Assembly (NCBI RefSeq): GCF_018448495.1
Contig: NZ_CP049902.1
Location: 1,674,001 to 1,738,000, forward strand
Direction: 5' to 3'
DNA from: Psychrobacter sp. WY6
GTDB lineage: Bacteria; Pseudomonadota; Gammaproteobacteria; Pseudomonadales; Moraxellaceae
DNA: 64,000 bases
A model generated the notes under the pieces. That model saw nothing but the letters and a program-made list of their open reading frames with translations, ran no database searches and was not told the DNA's origin. Below are positions 29,179-39,778 of the stretch, one piece after another. Made by a program: the position numbers and the translations under genes. The first letter of the stretch is position 1. Each line of letters opens with the position of its first letter.

Positions 29179-31653
29179 TTATTCCTGCAATTGTTTATGT
29201 AAAATCTGGCGTAATGTCAAAATAGTTTGCGGGTTAGTTTGAATGCTATGACCACCGCTGATAATCGTCTCAGAAGCTGCGCCATCGAGATGAGCGCTGG
29301 TATAAGGAACAATACCATCTGATAAACGTTCAGTTAGTGCCTGGCTGATATCTTCATTGACAGTGACGGCTGCAACCAGTGGTTGGGCAGAGAGCTTTGA
29401 GCTATCAGAAGGGCTACTGGTACCGACTGTTTCATTTTCAATGTCTTCTTCTACTGCTTGTGACAAATCAACCTTTGCACCAGCTGGCTGCATTTGCGCC
29501 AGTCCTTTGGTAATGTCGGCATCATTATTGGCAATGATAGAGTGATAGGTCACACGATCATTGATGGTGATGTCTTTCGTCAGCTGTATAAAAGAGGATT
29601 TGTCGCTCAGTTGACTTGCGCCATTTTGTAAATATAATGCACCCAAAGGATTTTGTGCCAAATCACCCTGCGTGGCAATAGTTGCTAAATTGTCCGTGAC
29701 AGTTTTTACCAAACCGACTGGCAAATAGACAATACGGCGCAGTGCCCGAGTGAACCAGCGATCTGCATAGTCAGTTCCGCGAAAAGGCGCTGATAAAAAG
29801 ACAGCCGTATCTACTTGTGGTAAGGCTTTTAGCTCAAAGCGTTCTTTTAGCTGATCTTCGCCAAATGATGCTTTAAGTGCGTCACGAATCTTACGTTTTT
29901 CACTATCAGACAGCACATTTTGATCGTCTAATCGATCTAGGTCATCGACCAAGTTTTCATCAGATAGCATCATGCGGGCGATAATGGCACCCATACTATG
30001 ACTGATAATCACGCTGTTTTTGCTGGCACGATTTTGTCCTTTAGGATCAGTTTGCTGGTAGGTGCTGTTGATTAACTGTTGTATTTGATAACGGTTTTCT
30101 AAAATGGGCAAATTGGTTGGATAGAATATCTGCCACACTTGATAGTTATCACGCAACTTATCGTCGTTGAGAATATCGTTGGTTAAATTGACCCAAGTGG
30201 CAGGGCTAGAAGCCAAACCATGCAGCATAATCAGGACGCGCTTATTGGGATCATAAGGCTCAAGCATGAATAATTTGGGCAGTCTGGCCTCTGGCTGGCG
30301 AGTGATTAAATTGAGATAACCGACGCCATCCAGTTGGTTCTCTGACAGCCACAAGCCATAACCTGCAGAAAAGTTAGCCGCCAGTGGATAGTCACTATTA
30401 AGGATATTGACGCTTTCGCTTTGGTATGGGTTGTATAAATGAATATCGAGCTTGCGACTGCTTAGTACATCCAATACGCTATCGCCGCTTGGTTCAATCA
30501 ATCCTGTTAATAGCAAATGTCCAGTAGGGTAGATACGCGAACTTGGCTTGCTCTCATCTGTGTCTCCATCTTTCTCATTGGCCAATCGACCTGACAATGA
30601 TGACACTAATAATTGGCGAATCGTGGTGGTATAACGGTCATCTAGTGAGGCCACCAAGCTGATACCTAAGCCTGGACGTTTGCTAATTGAGTTAAGCCCA
30701 GAGAGGCGTAATTCGTAAGTGGAAACCAAGTCTGCTAGTGCAGAGGTCTGCTTATGTGCATTTTGCAAATAGTTATTTTCATTAGGCAAATAAACACCAA
30801 GATCATAATCATCAATTTGTATTTTCATGACGTTGACTTGATCAGTAGGTTTACCTTTGAGCGGTGAGTAATTGGCAATCGCGGCTTGGCTACTGTCATT
30901 AAGATTACTAGCGGATGTGGGCAAATAATCTACTTTGGTGCCGCCCATCAATTTATTTGAGCCGTTGGTTGATCTATAAAGCTGGGTTATCACATCATTA
31001 CTGGCGGCATTATAGATGTCTTGGGTTTGAATATCGGTGTCATTTGGAATACGGTTCTGTGCCTGAGAGGGACTTTTATCTTGATCTGCGCCCTCAAAAT
31101 CATGCGTCAAACTGTCATAAAATAAATAGGTATAACTGGATTTGATAGCATCGAATAGCCGCTCTTGATAACCTGTTAGACAGCGATTGGTGTTTTCTTG
31201 CTGGACTTTAGCTTCTGTATCTTCTAAAGGTGCGTTGGCATAATAAGGATCAAGTGGCGGGCGAGCCAGCGCATTGCGGCAGTCTTGAGAGGCAGAAAGC
31301 TGTCGCGCTTTTGCGTAGTGTAACTCTGCAAAAACTGCCAAAGCAGGACGGTAGTGTTCATTCAAAATACTGTCAGTAAGCTGAGTGAGGCATAAATCAA
31401 ACTGCTGCATACAGGCTTGCTCATTGAGCCCTGCCGATAAGAGCGCTGATGCCGTGTCACTGCTGAGTTTTTTGGTGGTGACGATATTACCGCGCTGCGC
31501 AGTAATCGTCTTCGCTGACGCTTGCTTATTCACTGATACCGTACTGCACGCAGGTAGTAATGCTACCGCGGCTATCAAGGCGACTGATGTGATCGAAAAT
31601 GGGGTTTTCTTAGCATGCGTCACCATATTTTTGATAGGGCTAGCGAAAGTCAT
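29179..31653 (-). CDS. Large lipoprotein with C-terminal alpha/beta-hydrolase domain
   Basis: An 824-residue protein with a lipoprotein signal (ALLPACSTV, lipid-attached Cys about residue 36). The first 450 residues match nothing I recognise. An esterase/lipase-like alpha/beta hydrolase follows: oxyanion segment RVLIMLHGLASSPATW near 472, nucleophile elbow VIISHSMGAIIARM near 549 (S-H-S-M-G), a possible Asp in SDGIVPYTSAHLDG and a His in ISGGHSIQTNP near 800. It is probably anchored in the outer membrane and may act on lipids or esters. It stands alone, with a terminator upstream closing the next gene. Confidence 0.82.
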   Translation of the reverse strand: MTFASPIKNMVTHAKKTPFSITSVALIAAVALLPACSTVSVNKQASAKTITAQRGNIVTTKKLSSDTASALLSAGLNEQACMQQFDLCLTQLTDSILNEHYRPALAVFAELHYAKARQLSASQDCRNALARPPLDPYYANAPLEDTEAKVQQENTNRCLTGYQERLFDAIKSSYTYLFYDSLTHDFEGADQDKSPSQAQNRIPNDTDIQTQDIYNAASNDVITQLYRSTNGSNKLMGGTKVDYLPTSASNLNDSSQAAIANYSPLKGKPTDQVNVMKIQIDDYDLGVYLPNENNYLQNAHKQTSALADLVSTYELRLSGLNSISKRPGLGISLVASLDDRYTTTIRQLLVSSLSGRLANEKDGDTDESKPSSRIYPTGHLLLTGLIEPSGDSVLDVLSSRKLDIHLYNPYQSESVNILNSDYPLAANFSAGYGLWLSENQLDGVGYLNLITRQPEARLPKLFMLEPYDPNKRVLIMLHGLASSPATWVNLTNDILNDDKLRDNYQVWQIFYPTNLPILENRYQIQQLINSTYQQTDPKGQNRASKNSVIISHSMGAIIARMMLSDENLVDDLDRLDDQNVLSDSEKRKIRDALKASFGEDQLKERFELKALPQVDTAVFLSAPFRGTDYADRWFTRALRRIVYLPVGLVKTVTDNLATIATQGDLAQNPLGALYLQNGASQLSDKSSFIQLTKDITINDRVTYHSIIANNDADITKGLAQMQPAGAKVDLSQAVEEDIENETVGTSSPSDSSKLSAQPLVAAVTVNEDISQALTERLSDGIVPYTSAHLDGAASETIISGGHSIQTNPQTILTLRQILHKQLQE

Positions 31654-31840
31654 AGGTGAGTCCAGTTAGTCGTAAAAGCATGATTGAGTCAGTAATTTAT
31701 AAGAAGAAGTGTAGCGTAACTTTTCGCATTAAACTATTTTATTTAAATTTCAAAAATACGGTTTAAACTTGGATAATCGAATCGAACACGCATTTAATTA
31801 AGGTAGACAGCAAGTTGGGTTCAATGGAGTTTTGCTAGAC

Positions 31841-31895
31841 ATAAAAAAGCCCCTGACTCTATATTGAAGTAATTTCCATATAAAGTCAGGGGCTT
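31841..31895 (-). terminator. Terminator after the TPR-like gene (minus strand)
   Basis: A 12-bp GC-rich stem (31847-31858 with 31884-31895) plus a second 5-bp inner stem, followed on the minus strand by T6 (31843-31848). It lies about 80 bases beyond the stop of the upstream minus-strand gene. Nothing else was seen in the 31654-31973 gap. Confidence 0.85.
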
Positions 31896-31973
31896 AGTCG
31901 AGTCAATCTAGCTTATGGAGCAATCATAGTATTTGGTGAACTTACTTAATGACATTTAAACACCTAATCAATG

Positions 31974-33134
31974 TTAAGCACTAGGCTTAACATTGATGTC
32001 AGGCGCAGGTATATCCCAAATGTAGAATTTACCCTCTTCAATAAGTTTGATTTGCTGACGAATGATGTCATTGTTAGGGTTTTTCTGTTCAAGACGACGT
32101 AAGCGCTCTAGTGCGTTATCGCGGCGATCACTTAACAAGTCTGACTGTGCCAAGCTTTGCTCTGCTTCGGTATAGCCAAGAGACACTGCGCGGTCTAGGT
32201 ATTTTTGACCTTCTTTGAAGCCGCCGCCTTCTGACAACATCATGCCATATAAGAAGTTGGCTTCGCCGCTATCAGGTTGCAGTTTAATGGCACGGTCAAC
32301 ATATTTTCCACCACGTATCGTATAGTCTGACCCCAAATCTAAGTTACGTCCCATGCCATTAAGTTTAGCAGCACGAATCAGTACATCATAAGAGGCATTT
32401 GGTGATTCAGCATAAGGCTGTATCCATTCAGCCAATACTTTGATTTTTTCACGCGTATAATGGCGCTGTGAGCGGTTAGGGAAGTTTGGTGGGTAATGAC
32501 GGGCATTAGGTGAGACGTCTTCGATGAAATCATCAAGCAAGCTCACATCTAGCTGATCGTTGTTATTACCGTTTTGCTGAGGAATCAACACGGTCGGTAC
32601 AAAGCTTACGTCTGACAATTGCACTTGCGGCGTTGGTATATTGGCAAGCTGACCACTACGCAGGTCGACACCAGTAGCGGTCAAAGGACCAGGCTCATAA
32701 ACTCGAGTGGTGCCAGTGAACTCAGGTATTTTTGGTGCTGGTACAACATCTTGTGGTTGCAATGTACTCATTGGCGCACGATACGGCTGAGCATTATTTG
32801 GTAAAGGAGCACTTTGTGGAACGCTAGTGCTTTGAAGGTCAGTTGGTTGAGTATTGGCTGTCACCGCCGCAGTCGGTAAAGTACCCTCTTGTGCTGTACT
32901 AGCCGCAGTCGGTCGAGCAAGGCGAATCACACGTTTGCTAGAATCCATGGCACTAGGCACCGATGTGGCAGTAGTATCGGTCTTTGCAGCATCTGTTGCC
33001 GCATTGGTTTCAGCCGCATTGACAGGCGCTGATAATAGCATGGCACAAGCTGTTGCCAGTGCTGTCAGAGTTGCCAGTTTAGGCGACTTGCTAGACGAAC
33101 GGGCAGAGAGAGTCGATTGGTTGATGGCTTTCAT
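31974..33134 (-). CDS. Exported protein with C-terminal TPR-like repeats, function unknown
   Basis: A 386-residue protein with a Sec-type signal peptide (long n-region, cleavage near NAAET about residue 40) and an Ala/Thr/Pro-rich low-complexity stretch to about residue 190. The C-terminal domain (about 270-370) has two or three TPR-like units, for example AIKLQPDSGEANFLYGMMLS and AVSLGYTEAEQSLAQ. A periplasmic or surface protein-interaction role is likely, but I do not recognise the family. AAGG precedes the ATG. Confidence 0.75.
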   Translation of the reverse strand: MKAINQSTLSARSSSKSPKLATLTALATACAMLLSAPVNAAETNAATDAAKTDTTATSVPSAMDSSKRVIRLARPTAASTAQEGTLPTAAVTANTQPTDLQSTSVPQSAPLPNNAQPYRAPMSTLQPQDVVPAPKIPEFTGTTRVYEPGPLTATGVDLRSGQLANIPTPQVQLSDVSFVPTVLIPQQNGNNNDQLDVSLLDDFIEDVSPNARHYPPNFPNRSQRHYTREKIKVLAEWIQPYAESPNASYDVLIRAAKLNGMGRNLDLGSDYTIRGGKYVDRAIKLQPDSGEANFLYGMMLSEGGGFKEGQKYLDRAVSLGYTEAEQSLAQSDLLSDRRDNALERLRRLEQKNPNNDIIRQQIKLIEEGKFYIWDIPAPDINVKPSA

Positions 33135-33413
33135 AAAAATCGTTACCTTAATTTATTTAGTTGTTATTTAGCAATTGAATGGTTATTAGCTCATGTCTTT
33201 GCGGCAAAATCATACAAATTTTTAATACCCTAACAAATTCAACTGAGCGCTATCAGTAGTAGGATTGTTAATAGTAACGCGATAGCGTGTACGTCATGCC
33301 AGCGACAGCAGGGTAAATGAAAGCAATATCAATAATAAAGCGCACTGTAATTACCCTCACAACGAACTTACCATCACAACCTATCGCTCAAAATCTGCTA
33401 TCAAAGATGGCAA

Positions 33414-34058
33414 TTACAAGTGATATGCCGTGGCTTTCATGCGATTGGCCATCCAGCGCATAGTATGACGTACAGGTGGTGATAACGCTGCGCCGCCATT
33501 TGCTAATGCTAGCTCACGATGATGCAACTCTTCAATATCCATTTGTGCCAGTATCTCTTTTGAGCGTTTATCGTGCTCTGGTAATTGGGTGATATGGTCT
33601 TGTAAATGTTCGCTGACTTGAGCTTCTGTCTCTGCGACGAATCCCAAACTAAATTCATTAGAGATGGCACCCGCGACTGCGCCAAGACCGAAAGACATGC
33701 CATACCATAATGGCGTAAAGACACTGGCATGACTGCCAAGCTCGTTTAATCGCGTCTCGCACCAGACCAAATGATCGACCTCTTCTTCGGCTGATTGCTG
33801 CATGGCTTGCTTGACGCCACTGTCTTTGGCGGCAAATGCTTGACCATGATACAGACCTTGCGCGCATACTTCACCAGTATGATTGATACGCATCAATCCT
33901 GCGACATGTCGCGCCTCGGTGATAGTGAGCTCAGGAATCTCGTCACTGCTGACTGGTAGTGGACGAGTGCTAGGGTTTGAATGTGGTACGACAGCTCGTA
34001 ATGCCTTATCGACCCCAAGTAATAATTGGTCGACTTTGGATAAGGGACGCAGGGCCAT
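33414..34058 (-). CDS. coq7: 3-demethoxyubiquinol 3-hydroxylase Coq7
   Basis: A di-iron hydroxylase acting late in ubiquinone synthesis. It has 214 residues. Iron ligand motifs are GEVCAQGLYHGQAF, SAEEEVDHLVWCETRL (E-x-x-H), AETEAQVSEHLQDHI and DIEELHHRELAL (E-x-x-H), with the central hydrophobic PLWYGMSFGLGAVAG. A good ribosome binding site (AGGAG) precedes the ATG. Coq7 is the alternative to UbiF in many gammaproteobacteria, including Acinetobacter and Pseudomonas. Confidence 0.96.
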   Translation of the reverse strand: MALRPLSKVDQLLLGVDKALRAVVPHSNPSTRPLPVSSDEIPELTITEARHVAGLMRINHTGEVCAQGLYHGQAFAAKDSGVKQAMQQSAEEEVDHLVWCETRLNELGSHASVFTPLWYGMSFGLGAVAGAISNEFSLGFVAETEAQVSEHLQDHITQLPEHDKRSKEILAQMDIEELHHRELALANGGAALSPPVRHTMRWMANRMKATAYHL

Positions 34059-34250
34059 GATTCACTCCTGATGGCTTAAATACGATCAAAAAATTAAACT
34101 TATCTGTTCTTCTAAAAACATTGTCTGTTTTTCTAAAATAATGATAGTGATTAACGCATAGACATTACTATAGCAAACAATCTAAATTATCAGCACCAAT
34201 ATTATCCATTTGATAACACACCGATTGCTATAGCAGCATGTCAATCTTAC

Positions 34251-35582
34251 TTATGGAGCCACTTCATCATGCGTTTGGATGACCGCATTTTTAATATGTT
34301 TATTGAGTTTACTGTATAAAAAGGCACCGAAGGCAATGTTTATGAGTCCTGTCACCAAAAATAACTGAGGTAAATTGAATCCCAAAGCGTTCAAGATCAC
34401 GATAGAGAAAATCGCTGAGGTGACCATAAATATCGCGTTAAAGATATTGTTGGCACCAACGACGCGCGCGCGGTGGCTCTTGGGTGCATAGGCTTGCATA
34501 GAGGCATACAACGGTACGATGTATAAACCGCCGCTAAAGCCCAAAAAGAATAAATCAGCAAACACGCGCCAGCTGCCACTCATCCCAAATAAATCGCTAA
34601 TACCAAGTAACGCCTCACTAGTAACGTTAATATTCAATCCTGACAGCGAAAAGTATAAGTCAATCGCAAAAATACTTAAGCCGGCGATACCAAAGGGCAA
34701 AAGACGTAAGCTGACTTGGTTTTTGGTTAGTGATTTGCATAATAATGAGCCAATCGACACACCAACAGAAAACAAGGTTAATAGGAAAATAACCACTGAT
34801 TCATCACCATGTAAGATGACCTTGCTGAATTCTGGCGTTTGGGTCAAAAACGTCGCGCCATAAAACCAAAACCAGCTATTACCAAGGATGACAAAGAACA
34901 AAAAAGGCAATGAATATAAGTAGCGCACCGTCGCCACACTAGTGGTCACAATGTTCCAGTTGATTTTTAGGTTTGGCTGCATCGCTGGCATGTGGGGTAT
35001 CAATCGTGCGACAAAATAACCCAATACGGCGATGACCAATACGGTCACACTTATCCAATAGAGCGGCTGCGCTATCTGAGTTAAAACACCCGCGATAATC
35101 ATACCGAGCAAGATCGCTAACGATGTTCCCATTTGAAACAAACCATTAGCACCAACCAATTCATCTTCTTTCATCGCTTGTGGTAAGTAGGCGTATTTAA
35201 TAGGCCCGAAAAAAGTAGATTGAGTACCCATGAGAAACAACGCAACAAATAACAATGCATACCATTCAAACACGAACCCTACTGCCGCAATCACCATAAT
35301 TACGAACTCAAGCAGCTTAATCAATCGTGTGAGTTTTGATTTTTCGAATTTATCCGCGATTTGTCCTGCCAGCGCAGAAAACAAAAAATAAGGCAAAATA
35401 AACAACATCGCGGCCAAGTTATTCAAAATACTGACTTCCATGCCCAACTGACTCGCAGCGGTGTAAGTCAAAACCAGTATGAGCGCTTGCTTAAAAATAT
35501 TGTCATTAAACGCGCCCAAAAACTGGGTAAAAAACATGGCGCTAAAACGGCGGTGCTTAAATAATTGAAACTGATTGGCCAT
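34251..35582 (-). CDS. MFS transporter, LplT-like (lysophospholipid transporter family)
   Basis: A 443-residue protein with about 12 membrane segments. The N-terminus FKHRRFSAMFFTQFLGAFNDN and GQIADKFEKSKLTR (the MFS loop 2-3 motif) resemble LplT and the transporter parts of Aas fusion proteins, which flip lysophospholipids inward for re-acylation. I start at ATG 35582; the ATG at 35588 overlaps the AGGA that serves the second ATG. No acyltransferase gene adjoins it, so substrate assignment is tentative. Confidence 0.82.
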   Translation of the reverse strand: MANQFQLFKHRRFSAMFFTQFLGAFNDNIFKQALILVLTYTAASQLGMEVSILNNLAAMLFILPYFLFSALAGQIADKFEKSKLTRLIKLLEFVIMVIAAVGFVFEWYALLFVALFLMGTQSTFFGPIKYAYLPQAMKEDELVGANGLFQMGTSLAILLGMIIAGVLTQIAQPLYWISVTVLVIAVLGYFVARLIPHMPAMQPNLKINWNIVTTSVATVRYLYSLPFLFFVILGNSWFWFYGATFLTQTPEFSKVILHGDESVVIFLLTLFSVGVSIGSLLCKSLTKNQVSLRLLPFGIAGLSIFAIDLYFSLSGLNINVTSEALLGISDLFGMSGSWRVFADLFFLGFSGGLYIVPLYASMQAYAPKSHRARVVGANNIFNAIFMVTSAIFSIVILNALGFNLPQLFLVTGLINIAFGAFLYSKLNKHIKNAVIQTHDEVAP

Positions 35583-36046
35583 GAACATTCCTACAGACGG
35601 GTCGCGGTTGCTAGATCAAAGAAAAGCGCTGAATACCGCTTTTAAAGTGAAAGTAATTATCGATATAATTATTAACAGTATCAAAAACTTATCGAAATAT
35701 AGCATAGGTTTTATCAATATTAAGCCGTATAATAGCAAGGCTTTGGTAAAAATACATGCGCTCGACGCTATGATTTCATAATTATCTAAGTTATGATTTG
35801 TAAATTTTGCATGGTTGCGTCGCGAGGTGTGAGTAATGGCAAAGGCTTGCTACCACTTATGCATGTCTATTTTTTGATAAAAACATGGTGCTAATCTGAC
35901 ACCAAGGTTTGCGTTATAAATGGTCATTATCCAAAGCAAGACAGTAAACCATAATTCAGCCAACTGCTATAAGTTTATTCACCGGTAAGACTAGGCGATT
36001 GTTATCGTTCATAATATTGTGCCGCGTGAGGTGATAGGAAATACAC

Positions 36047-39000
36047 ATGAAACACCAGCCTTCAACGCTCGCGCGCAATGTATCGATGATGCAGTGTGAT
36101 ACAGATAATGTTCAAGAGGATATTGAAATTCAAGATTTTCAGAGTGACCGTTTTCAAAAAACACGTCGTACAGCAGCTATGGCAACTCATGGCAATACGC
36201 CGCGCATTCATTTTACGCGTTCAGCACTTTTCACTGCGCTAGCGACCAGCCTGGTGGGTTTCGGTCTGGCACCTGCTGCATTGGCTGATACCACAAATAA
36301 TATCAGTTCTCCTAAACAACCTACGAGCAATCAAATAGCTGTCGATCAATCAAATATTCAACCAACCAGTACTCAATCAACAAACACTCAATCGACCACA
36401 CTGTCAGATGATGATACTCAGCTCGATATCGCTTTGGATGCATTGCGCCTAAAAAAGGCAGTAGAGCAGGGCATTATCGATCAGTCAGTATTGGATGAGT
36501 ACAGCGAACAAAGCCTAGGCATTAAGAAGTCTGATGCGCAAGATAAAAGCGCTAAAAAACCAGCTGCTCAGCCTCAGGGTATGGCTAATGCTCAGGCAAA
36601 TGCCATGGATAATATGGCTGGCGCAAATGATGCTCAGCTCGATCTTTCCGATAGCGCCAGTGATGACTTGTTGCAACAAGCCGCAGCCATACAGCAGCAG
36701 GGTTATCAGATGATGACGCCTGAGGAGATTGATCGTGAGCTGGCTGCGATGGACATGCAGAATGCCAAAGATATTGATGACATCAATAATAGTACGGACG
36801 TTAATAGCAGTACTGACGTTAATAGTACCAACGTTAATAACGATCGCGATTTTGATGCGCCAATTGCTACATTAGATGATGCAACCCCGCCTATTGGTTT
36901 AGATGTGGATTTGGATGCGACCAATCTGCCAGCTCCTAACAATCTTGAGACATTAGGTAGGAATGAGAGCGCTGCTGAAAGTGCACAGACGGCTGAAGTT
37001 ATGTCGCGTCCGATCGATGTTAGCGACTCTGTCAGTAGTGGACGCGTGGATGGAACCGGTACTTTCGATAATGAGATTGTTGCCAATGCCAGTGATGAGA
37101 CCAATGAAGATGGTACAACGTCAGATATCATCAATCCTGATGACTACTTGCCAGACTATCAAGCGGACTCTCAGGGAATAAACCAGAGTATCGAACAAGC
37201 CAGTAAGCCCAAGCCAATGGCGCGTAATAAAGGCAATATCGTGAAACGCCTTTATAACCGTTTATTCAATGCAGGTGTGATGGCATTACCACATGTAGAT
37301 ACCACAATTTATCTACGGCAGGCGACCGCTGAAGGTACTGTCAATGGTAAGCCAAAGCTCACCAAAGCGGATAATGACGTTCAGCCCATGAAAAACATCA
37401 AGGCTGCCCTTGATGATACGACGGTTCAGTCAGTTACCGACTTTACGGCCGCCTTGCCACGCCTACGCCAAACAGCATTAGAGGCAGCCCAAGCAGTGGG
37501 TTACTATGATATTACGTTACGCCTACGTCAGCGCAATGCTGATACGATCGATGTCATTATTGAAGAGCTGGGCGAGCCGGTACGTGTGGATAGCCGTATT
37601 GTTGAGATTCGCGGTGAAGGCGGTGAACAACCAGAATATATAGCACTTGAAAAAGACTTGCCGCCACAAGTCGGTGATATCTTCAATCACCGTGTTTATA
37701 AAGATAGCAAGGCGGCCCTTGAGTCGCTGAGTAATACTTATGGCTATTTTGATCAATATTGGCTCAACAAATCCGTTGATATTATCTTGCCAGATAATAC
37801 AGCGGATGTGTCGCTGGTCTACAACACTGGTGATCGTTATGAGTTTGATGACGTTGTGTTTTTTACATACGATGAAGAAACCAACACCTTAACCCAAGAT
37901 CCTGACAAGCTACCTGTTGAGTTGTCACTATTACAACAGTTGTTCGACTTTAAGTCCGGCGATCCTTTTTATCGTCCAGCGGTGACCGAGTTTAGCAATG
38001 ACTTATCAGCGACTCGTTATTTTAATACGGTCAACGTTGAGTCGATATTGCCGCCAGATGAACGCAGTGAAGCCAGTACTTTGGCTTTTGATAACACGCC
38101 TACCAATAATAGCGGCACACTCGACGACGATATTAATAGTGATGGCGCCTTAGACATTGCGGGCAATAATGGTGCTGAAAGCTCAGCTGCTTCTAATAGT
38201 AGCCGTGTTAATCAAGACAATAACGCTGATGACGGTAATGAAAATAACGCAGAGAGTGAGGGTAATACGACTGCCAATAGCGGTGAAACAGTCAATCCCG
38301 CCGACATTGCGGCGATCGATTTTGAAGCTGATGCAGCAACACTTGATAAACTACAAGCTATCAAACAAAAAGCAGAGCGTTTGAGCCGCTTACCAAATGA
38401 CCGTGTATTGGATGAAAAAGACCAAGAGGCGGACAATCTTTTGGGTAAAATAAGCGACGGCATCAGTAATATTGCGCAAAAAATATTCCCTGATGAAGAA
38501 AGCTTAATCACTGATGAAAACTTTGTACCACCAACGCTGGCTGGTCGAAAAACCCCGCAACAAGTGGCAGAAAGTAAAAAAGTACCGTTGTATGTTTTTG
38601 TCTCTTCAAGTAAGCCGCGCGATGCCCAAGTAGGTCTTGGTTACGGCACAGATACGGGCGTGCGAGCGACGGCAAAAATAGATTATAATTTGCTCAATCG
38701 TAAAGGCTATCAAGCTGGTGCAGAGACCGAAGTTTCCAGAATTACTAAAAACGTCGCTGTTTATGCCAGTCGACCTTGGAAACATCCACTTAACGATAAA
38801 TTAGATGCGCGTCTTACCTATGAAGAAGAGGTCATCGACCAAGGTGAAGGCAACTTCGACTTATCTACTACGACGCTAAAAGCGGCATTGGCGCGTAATA
38901 TTCGCCGTGACAGTGGCTGGAATCGCAGCTACTCTGTGAATTACCGTTTAGATGAGCTAGAGACTGGAGTTGATGAGACAGAGTTGGACGATCTACCTAT

Positions 39001-39613
39001 TCGCTTTACTTCCTCTAAGCCTAAGCAGCAAGCGCTGCTATTTGGTTATGGTATGAACAAAACCGATGTAGACAGTGTGACCAATCCGACTCGCGGTATG
39101 CGTCAGTATTACTCGCTTGAAGCAGGGGCTGATAAAGCCCTTAGCGACACTAATATGGCAATCATTCGCGCGGGTGTCAGCGGCATTTATAGTTTTGGCG
39201 ATGAGCAAAAGCATCAAGTGCTGGGCAGTCTGAATACAGGCTACATCTGGGCAGATGATTTTTATGATGTGCCTTATAAATTACGCTTCTTTGCGGGTGG
39301 CGATCAAAGTATTCGTGGTTATGACTATGAGAGCTTGTCACCGCTCGACAAGGGCTATTTGACTGGTGGGCAAGTGCTTGCGGTTGGTAGTGCAGAGTAT
39401 AACTATGAATTTAAACCAGGATTCCGCGGGGCATTCTTCACTGATGTGGGTAATGCTTACGACAAAAACTTCGATACTGAGACAAAGGTCGGCGTCGGTG
39501 TTGGTATCCGCTGGGCATCGCCAGTCGGTGTGGTAAGAGTTGATGTGGCTGCTGGCGTGACAGAAGAAAGCATACCCGTTAGACTGCACTTCTTTATTGG
39601 CTCGCCTTTATAG
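36047..39613 (+). CDS. tamA: TamA, Omp85-family outer membrane component of the TAM complex, enlarged
   Basis: TamA with TamB forms the translocation and assembly module, implicated in outer membrane protein insertion and phospholipid transport. At 1188 residues it is about twice the usual 580. A 44-residue hydrophilic stretch precedes the signal-like segment (cleavage near APAALADT, about residue 80). The first ATG is favoured by a good AGGA site, but ATG 36179 would give a conventional signal peptide. An Asn/Asp/Ser-rich region (80-385), POTRA-type domains (about 390-680), an acidic insert (about 683-820) and the barrel (from about 845) follow, with FAGGDQSIRGYDYESLSP as the family's conserved loop. 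Confidence 0.92.
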   Translation: MKHQPSTLARNVSMMQCDTDNVQEDIEIQDFQSDRFQKTRRTAAMATHGNTPRIHFTRSALFTALATSLVGFGLAPAALADTTNNISSPKQPTSNQIAVDQSNIQPTSTQSTNTQSTTLSDDDTQLDIALDALRLKKAVEQGIIDQSVLDEYSEQSLGIKKSDAQDKSAKKPAAQPQGMANAQANAMDNMAGANDAQLDLSDSASDDLLQQAAAIQQQGYQMMTPEEIDRELAAMDMQNAKDIDDINNSTDVNSSTDVNSTNVNNDRDFDAPIATLDDATPPIGLDVDLDATNLPAPNNLETLGRNESAAESAQTAEVMSRPIDVSDSVSSGRVDGTGTFDNEIVANASDETNEDGTTSDIINPDDYLPDYQADSQGINQSIEQASKPKPMARNKGNIVKRLYNRLFNAGVMALPHVDTTIYLRQATAEGTVNGKPKLTKADNDVQPMKNIKAALDDTTVQSVTDFTAALPRLRQTALEAAQAVGYYDITLRLRQRNADTIDVIIEELGEPVRVDSRIVEIRGEGGEQPEYIALEKDLPPQVGDIFNHRVYKDSKAALESLSNTYGYFDQYWLNKSVDIILPDNTADVSLVYNTGDRYEFDDVVFFTYDEETNTLTQDPDKLPVELSLLQQLFDFKSGDPFYRPAVTEFSNDLSATRYFNTVNVESILPPDERSEASTLAFDNTPTNNSGTLDDDINSDGALDIAGNNGAESSAASNSSRVNQDNNADDGNENNAESEGNTTANSGETVNPADIAAIDFEADAATLDKLQAIKQKAERLSRLPNDRVLDEKDQEADNLLGKISDGISNIAQKIFPDEESLITDENFVPPTLAGRKTPQQVAESKKVPLYVFVSSSKPRDAQVGLGYGTDTGVRATAKIDYNLLNRKGYQAGAETEVSRITKNVAVYASRPWKHPLNDKLDARLTYEEEVIDQGEGNFDLSTTTLKAALARNIRRDSGWNRSYSVNYRLDELETGVDETELDDLPIRFTSSKPKQQALLFGYGMNKTDVDSVTNPTRGMRQYYSLEAGADKALSDTNMAIIRAGVSGIYSFGDEQKHQVLGSLNTGYIWADDFYDVPYKLRFFAGGDQSIRGYDYESLSPLDKGYLTGGQVLAVGSAEYNYEFKPGFRGAFFTDVGNAYDKNFDTETKVGVGVGIRWASPVGVVRVDVAAGVTEESIPVRLHFFIGSPL

Positions 39614-39778
39614 CCATTCAATCCAGTAGTGACATCATTTAGCGCGTATTGAACATTCTTAAGTCGTCTCAGTTAGTGACATAGAGACAGGTTCAACACG
39701 CGCTATTAGCAATATCCGTTGTATTTCTTATTTATCGTGCCGATTGCCGGTGACCATTCTTTAACGTAGTTGAGTGTC

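Noticed and set aside
35589-36046. 460-base gap between the LplT-like gene and tamA
   Set aside because: Must hold divergent promoters, but I found no convincing boxes, gene or repeat.
36706-37134. 142-codon open frame on the minus strand inside tamA
   Set aside because: It mirrors the Asn/Ser/Asp-rich coding region of tamA; no ribosome binding site and no recognisable protein.
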